9,404 nt of DNA, from NCBI GenBank assembly GCA_003558575.1, contig PWPY01000002.1:1-9404 (forward strand), read 5' to 3'. Positions 6,833 through 9,404 of this stretch are shown here, piece by piece. Both the position numbers and the translations under genes were made by a program. Under the pieces are notes generated by a model that saw only the letters and a list, made by a program, of their open reading frames with translations, was not told the origin of the DNA and ran no database searches. This DNA is from Desulfonatronovibrio sp. GTDB lineage: Bacteria; Desulfobacterota; Desulfovibrionia; Desulfovibrionales; Desulfonatronovibrionaceae. Position 1 is the first letter of the stretch. Every line of letters starts with the position of its first letter.

Positions 6833-6848
6833 AGCATGCCCATAACCA
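6833..6848 (-). promoter_or_regulatory. Candidate sigma-54-type promoter for fliJ
   Basis: On the minus strand TGGTTATGGGCATGCT has the required GG-N10-GC spacing of a -24/-12 element, though the bases between match poorly (CAC is replaced by TTA). It would start transcription about 25 bases before the fliJ ATG. Sigma-54 control of flagellar genes is common, which makes the position attractive. The match itself is weak. Confidence 0.28.
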
Positions 6849-6870
6849 TTTGTCTTTCACAAATCTTTTG

Positions 6871-6876
6871 TATAAT
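6871..6876 (+). promoter_or_regulatory. Candidate -10 box of the moeA promoter
   Basis: A perfect TATAAT lies 58 bases before the moeA start in the divergent fliJ-moeA spacer. The best -35 is TTGTCT at 6850-6855, four of six matches with a short 15-base spacer. The -10 is convincing by itself; the -35 is not, so an activator may be involved. Confidence 0.4.
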
Positions 6877-6920
6877 ATTTGAGAAACTGGTCATCTTGAA
6901 ACACAACATACTCTCAACAA

Positions 6921-6925
6921 AAGGA
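6921..6925 (+). promoter_or_regulatory. Ribosome binding site that fixes the moeA start
   Basis: AAGGA lies nine bases before the ATG at 6935. The ATG at 6926 directly abuts it and the one at 6836 has no such site and sits within the promoter region, so 6935 is the best start. Confidence 0.7.
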
Positions 6926-6934
6926 ATGCCCGTC

Positions 6935-8875
6935 ATGGATATAAAAAGAAACATATATTTGAATACGGTAACCATTGATGAAGCTTTGAACAAAGTCAAA
7001 AAAGCCATTGATCCTACCCGGCTGATGGCCACTGAAACCATTCCTGCCCAGGAAGCTGCATCAAGAATCACTGCAGGACCCATCTGGTCAAAATATTCTT
7101 CTCCCACCTTTCACAGCGCAGCCATGGATGGTGTTGCTGTTAAGGCAGAAAAGACATTTGCAGCAAGAGAAGGCAGTCCTGTAGTACTGAAAAAAGATAC
7201 TGATTATATTGAAGTCAATACCGGCAACCCCCTGCCCCCGGGAACAGACTGCGTTATCATGATTGAAAAAATAGTGAAACAGGATGAGGAAAGTATCCTC
7301 ATTGAAGCCCCTGCTTTTCCCTGGCAAAACGTACGCCGAGTAGGAGAAGACATTGTAGCCACAGAACTCTTGATCCCACAAAACCATGAACTTTCTGCCT
7401 ATGATGTGGGAGCACTTCTTAGTGCAGGCATCTGGGACGTAGAGGTAAGTGAACAGGTAAAAATACATGTAATTCCCACTGGAGATGAAGTCCTGGATTT
7501 TACTAAAAAACCCGTACCCAGACCAGGCCAGGTAATTGAAAGCAATTCTCAGGTTCTAACTTCCCTTGCTAAGCAGTGGAACTGTCAGGTTCAGAGAACC
7601 CCGCCAGTTTTAGATAATCCAGAAGAGTTAAAAAATGCTTTAAGATCTGCCCTTGATTCCCCGGCCCACATCATTGTCATTGGGGCAGGGTCATCTGCTG
7701 GAAGTAAAGATTATACCCGCAGAATAATGGAAGAATACGGAACTGTCCTGGTTCATGGGATAAAAGCCATGCCTGGAAAACCCACGCTTATTGGAATGGC
7801 AGAAAACAAAATTCTGATTGGAGCACCAGGATATCCTGTAAGCTCAGTAATCTGCTTTGAACAGATAATAAGACCTCTGGCTTACTGGCTTTCTGGAAAA
7901 TATCCTCCTCAACCTGAAACTATTCAGGCCAGGCTGACCAGAAAAATGCCTTCAAGACTGGGCATGGAGGAATTTATACGCGTATCCGTGGGCAGGGTCA
8001 AAGATGATTATGTTGCCACGCCATTGGCCCGGGGGGCAGGCATGATCACTACAATGACCAGAGCACAGGGCATCACCCGTATTGCGCAAGACCTTGAAGG
8101 ACTGGTTAGAAACAAAAATATTGAAGTTGAGCTTTTCAGACCCAGAAAAGAATTAGACAGGGTACTTGTTGCTGTGGGAAGTCACGACAACACCATGGAT
8201 ATCCTGACCAATGAACTTATGGGCATGGATAACCCCATACACCTGGCTTCAACACATGTAGGCAGCATGGGCGGTATCACTGCAATTCTGGACAGAGCTG
8301 CTCATATTGCCGGAATTCACCTCTTTGATCCTGATACCAATGACTACAACTTCCCTTTCCTCCAGAAGTATGCACCTGATCTTAAGTTTAAGATAGTGAA
8401 TCTGGCCATAAGACATCAGGGACTTATCGTATCCAAGGGCAATTCCAAAAAAATATCTGGGATTAGTGATCTGACAAGAAAAGATATTGTTTTCGTAAAC
8501 AGACAAAGGGGAGCCGGAACGAGAATTCTTCTGGATCATCACCTGAAGCAGTCAGGCATATCTCCTGATGAGGTTAATGGGTATGATGAGGAAGAATTCA
8601 CTCATATGGCTGTAGCAGTTAATGTGCTCAGCCAGACTGCTGATTGCGGGATGGGAATTATGGCAGCTGCCAATGCATTAAACCTGGAATTTGTCCCCAT
8701 AGCTAAAGAAAGATATGATCTGCTCATTCCAGATTATTCTTTTAACGAACCAAAGGTTGAAGTCCTTCTGGATTTAATCAACAACTCCAGCTTTAAGGAA
8801 AAAATCAGAAAACTTGGAGGATATGAAACTGACCTTACTGGACAGGAAATGAAAAAAGGTATCCCTGGCTTCTAA
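6935..8875 (+). CDS. moeA: Molybdopterin molybdenumtransferase MoeA fused to a C-terminal PBP-like domain
   Basis: MoeA inserts molybdate (or tungstate) into adenylylated molybdopterin in the cytoplasm. The 646-residue protein is about 240 longer than plain MoeA. The MoeA part spans about 1-405: AMDG with D65, NTGNPLPPGTD (95-105), VGEDI (136-140), PTGDE (181-185), GAGSSAGSKDYT with D259 (250-261), MPGKP (279-283) and GAPGYPVS (296-303). From about 406 to the end is a periplasmic-binding-protein-like domain: VGSHDNTMDIL, HVGSMGGITAILD (441-453), LAIRHQGLIV (490-499) and NRQRGAGTR (522-530). It resembles the molybdate-binding-like domain found fused to MoeA or to helix-turn-helix proteins. It has no signal peptide, so it must act in the cytoplasm, perhaps binding the oxyanion. 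PGYP in place of PGNP, and GSSAG in place of GGVSVG, look like subfamily traits rather than damage. It is divergent from fliJ and ends 11 bases from convergent cobS. Confidence 0.93.
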   Translation: MDIKRNIYLNTVTIDEALNKVKKAIDPTRLMATETIPAQEAASRITAGPIWSKYSSPTFHSAAMDGVAVKAEKTFAAREGSPVVLKKDTDYIEVNTGNPLPPGTDCVIMIEKIVKQDEESILIEAPAFPWQNVRRVGEDIVATELLIPQNHELSAYDVGALLSAGIWDVEVSEQVKIHVIPTGDEVLDFTKKPVPRPGQVIESNSQVLTSLAKQWNCQVQRTPPVLDNPEELKNALRSALDSPAHIIVIGAGSSAGSKDYTRRIMEEYGTVLVHGIKAMPGKPTLIGMAENKILIGAPGYPVSSVICFEQIIRPLAYWLSGKYPPQPETIQARLTRKMPSRLGMEEFIRVSVGRVKDDYVATPLARGAGMITTMTRAQGITRIAQDLEGLVRNKNIEVELFRPRKELDRVLVAVGSHDNTMDILTNELMGMDNPIHLASTHVGSMGGITAILDRAAHIAGIHLFDPDTNDYNFPFLQKYAPDLKFKIVNLAIRHQGLIVSKGNSKKISGISDLTRKDIVFVNRQRGAGTRILLDHHLKQSGISPDEVNGYDEEEFTHMAVAVNVLSQTADCGMGIMAAANALNLEFVPIAKERYDLLIPDYSFNEPKVEVLLDLINNSSFKEKIRKLGGYETDLTGQEMKKGIPGF

Positions 8876-8886
8876 TATGAAGGCCC

Positions 8887-9404
8887 TCAGACAAGAGTTA
8901 TTGCCAGAAGCCCACTCAATTCTCCCCAGATTATGGCTGACCCTAAAAAATCACCATTAATGCCCTGTTTTTTTCTGCCCAGAGAATAAAGTGTATATAT
9001 GCCCAGACACAACAGCAGCAGGGAAAAAACCATTATCTTTATATCAATAAATAACAGCCCAAACCCAGCCATCACAAATAAGTTCCAGGATAGTGCTTTT
9101 TTGTCTGCATCTGTTAGAAAAAGCCTGGCAAGTCCCGGGCGGGAATGTTTTTTTCCAGAATAAGCCAGTATCACAGCACCCAGCCGTCCAAGAATATATG
9201 CCCAGACAATAATTACCCATAAATGCTGTCTTGCTGCTTCATGAAGCAGAATCAACTGCCCGCCCATGCCTATAATCAGCCCCATGACTCCAAAGGCACC
9301 GATTCTGCTGTCTTTTATAATCTGCCAGAACCTATCATCTTTGGCTTGACTAGCCCAGGCATCCCATAAGTCAGCCCAGCCATCCCAATGCAACCCTCTG
9401 GTGA
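8887..9404 (-). CDS. cobS: Adenosylcobinamide-GDP ribazoletransferase (cobalamin synthase), 5'-truncated by the window edge
   Basis: CobS is the integral-membrane enzyme that joins adenosylcobinamide-GDP to alpha-ribazole (or its phosphate), the last assembly step of B12. The visible 171 residues begin TRGLHWDGWADLWDAW, matching the family's acidic metal-binding signature (HLDGLAD-type). They continue with KDSRIGAFGVMG and end with the NGDFLGSAIIWGEL segment, matching the conserved GD-x-x-GA region. Several hydrophobic segments lie between. The family is about 240-250 residues, so the N-terminal 65-75 residues and the start lie beyond the right edge. An in-frame TTG at 9391-9393 codes for the leucine just before HWDG and is not a start. 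The stop lies 11 bases from that of moeA. Other cob genes would be expected to the right. Confidence 0.93.
   Translation of the reverse strand, partial: TRGLHWDGWADLWDAWASQAKDDRFWQIIKDSRIGAFGVMGLIIGMGGQLILLHEAARQHLWVIIVWAYILGRLGAVILAYSGKKHSRPGLARLFLTDADKKALSWNLFVMAGFGLLFIDIKIMVFSLLLLCLGIYTLYSLGRKKQGINGDFLGSAIIWGELSGLLAITLV

Noticed and set aside
6836..6934. Longer moeA start at 6836
   Set aside because: The added segment contains the candidate -10 box and no ribosome binding site, while AAGGA supports the start at 6935.
6796..7107. N-terminal extension of fliJ into the divergent moeA gene
   Set aside because: The extension is a shadow of moeA; FliJ length (147) and the N-terminal pattern fit the start at 6795 exactly.
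8876..8886. Possible bidirectional terminator between moeA and cobS
   Set aside because: The 11-base spacer and its surroundings show no GC-rich stem with a T-tract on either strand.

Overview
The window is a chromosomal segment from an AT-leaning, anaerobic-looking, flagellated Gram-negative bacterium. The gene set is a periplasmic TRAP transporter, a stand-alone AmmeMemoRadiSam-type radical SAM protein, a flagellar fliJ followed by an MgtE-N/MotE-like gene, a MoeA with a C-terminal periplasmic-binding-protein-like domain, and cobS for B12 synthesis. Together these resemble the Desulfovibrionales and related sulfate reducers. That placement is inference from gene content and order; there is no rRNA or tRNA here to confirm it. 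No insertion sequence, phage gene, CRISPR array or RNA gene was recognised.

Layout from left to right. purM (AIR synthetase) lies on the minus strand and runs off the left edge. A gene-free gap of about 275 bases follows. Next is a minus-strand TRAP operon, read dctP, dctQ, dctM, with an unusually wide dctP-dctQ gap. Upstream of dctP is a gap of about 360 bases. It holds a strong intrinsic terminator ending only about 25 bases before the dctP start codon, and a coding-looking but start-less minus-strand frame. Divergent from it is the radical SAM gene amrS on the plus strand. That gene converges with a flagellar pair on the minus strand, fliJ followed by an overlapping MotE-like gene. fliJ is divergent from moeA-PBP on the plus strand, which in turn converges with cobS, cut by the right edge.

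The genes form several small independent units rather than one pathway. The TRAP operon should import an organic acid using an ion gradient. fliJ and its partner serve flagellar export or the motor. moeA inserts Mo or W into molybdopterin for oxidoreductases, cobS makes the lower-loop-attached corrinoid, and purM serves purine synthesis. The ordinary genes are well conserved and intact.

The most interesting part is the dctP leader, about 4363-4720. Any transcript reaching dctP appears to have to read through a terminator, and a possible frameshifted or decayed small gene sits upstream of it. No clear undescribed multi-gene system was found.
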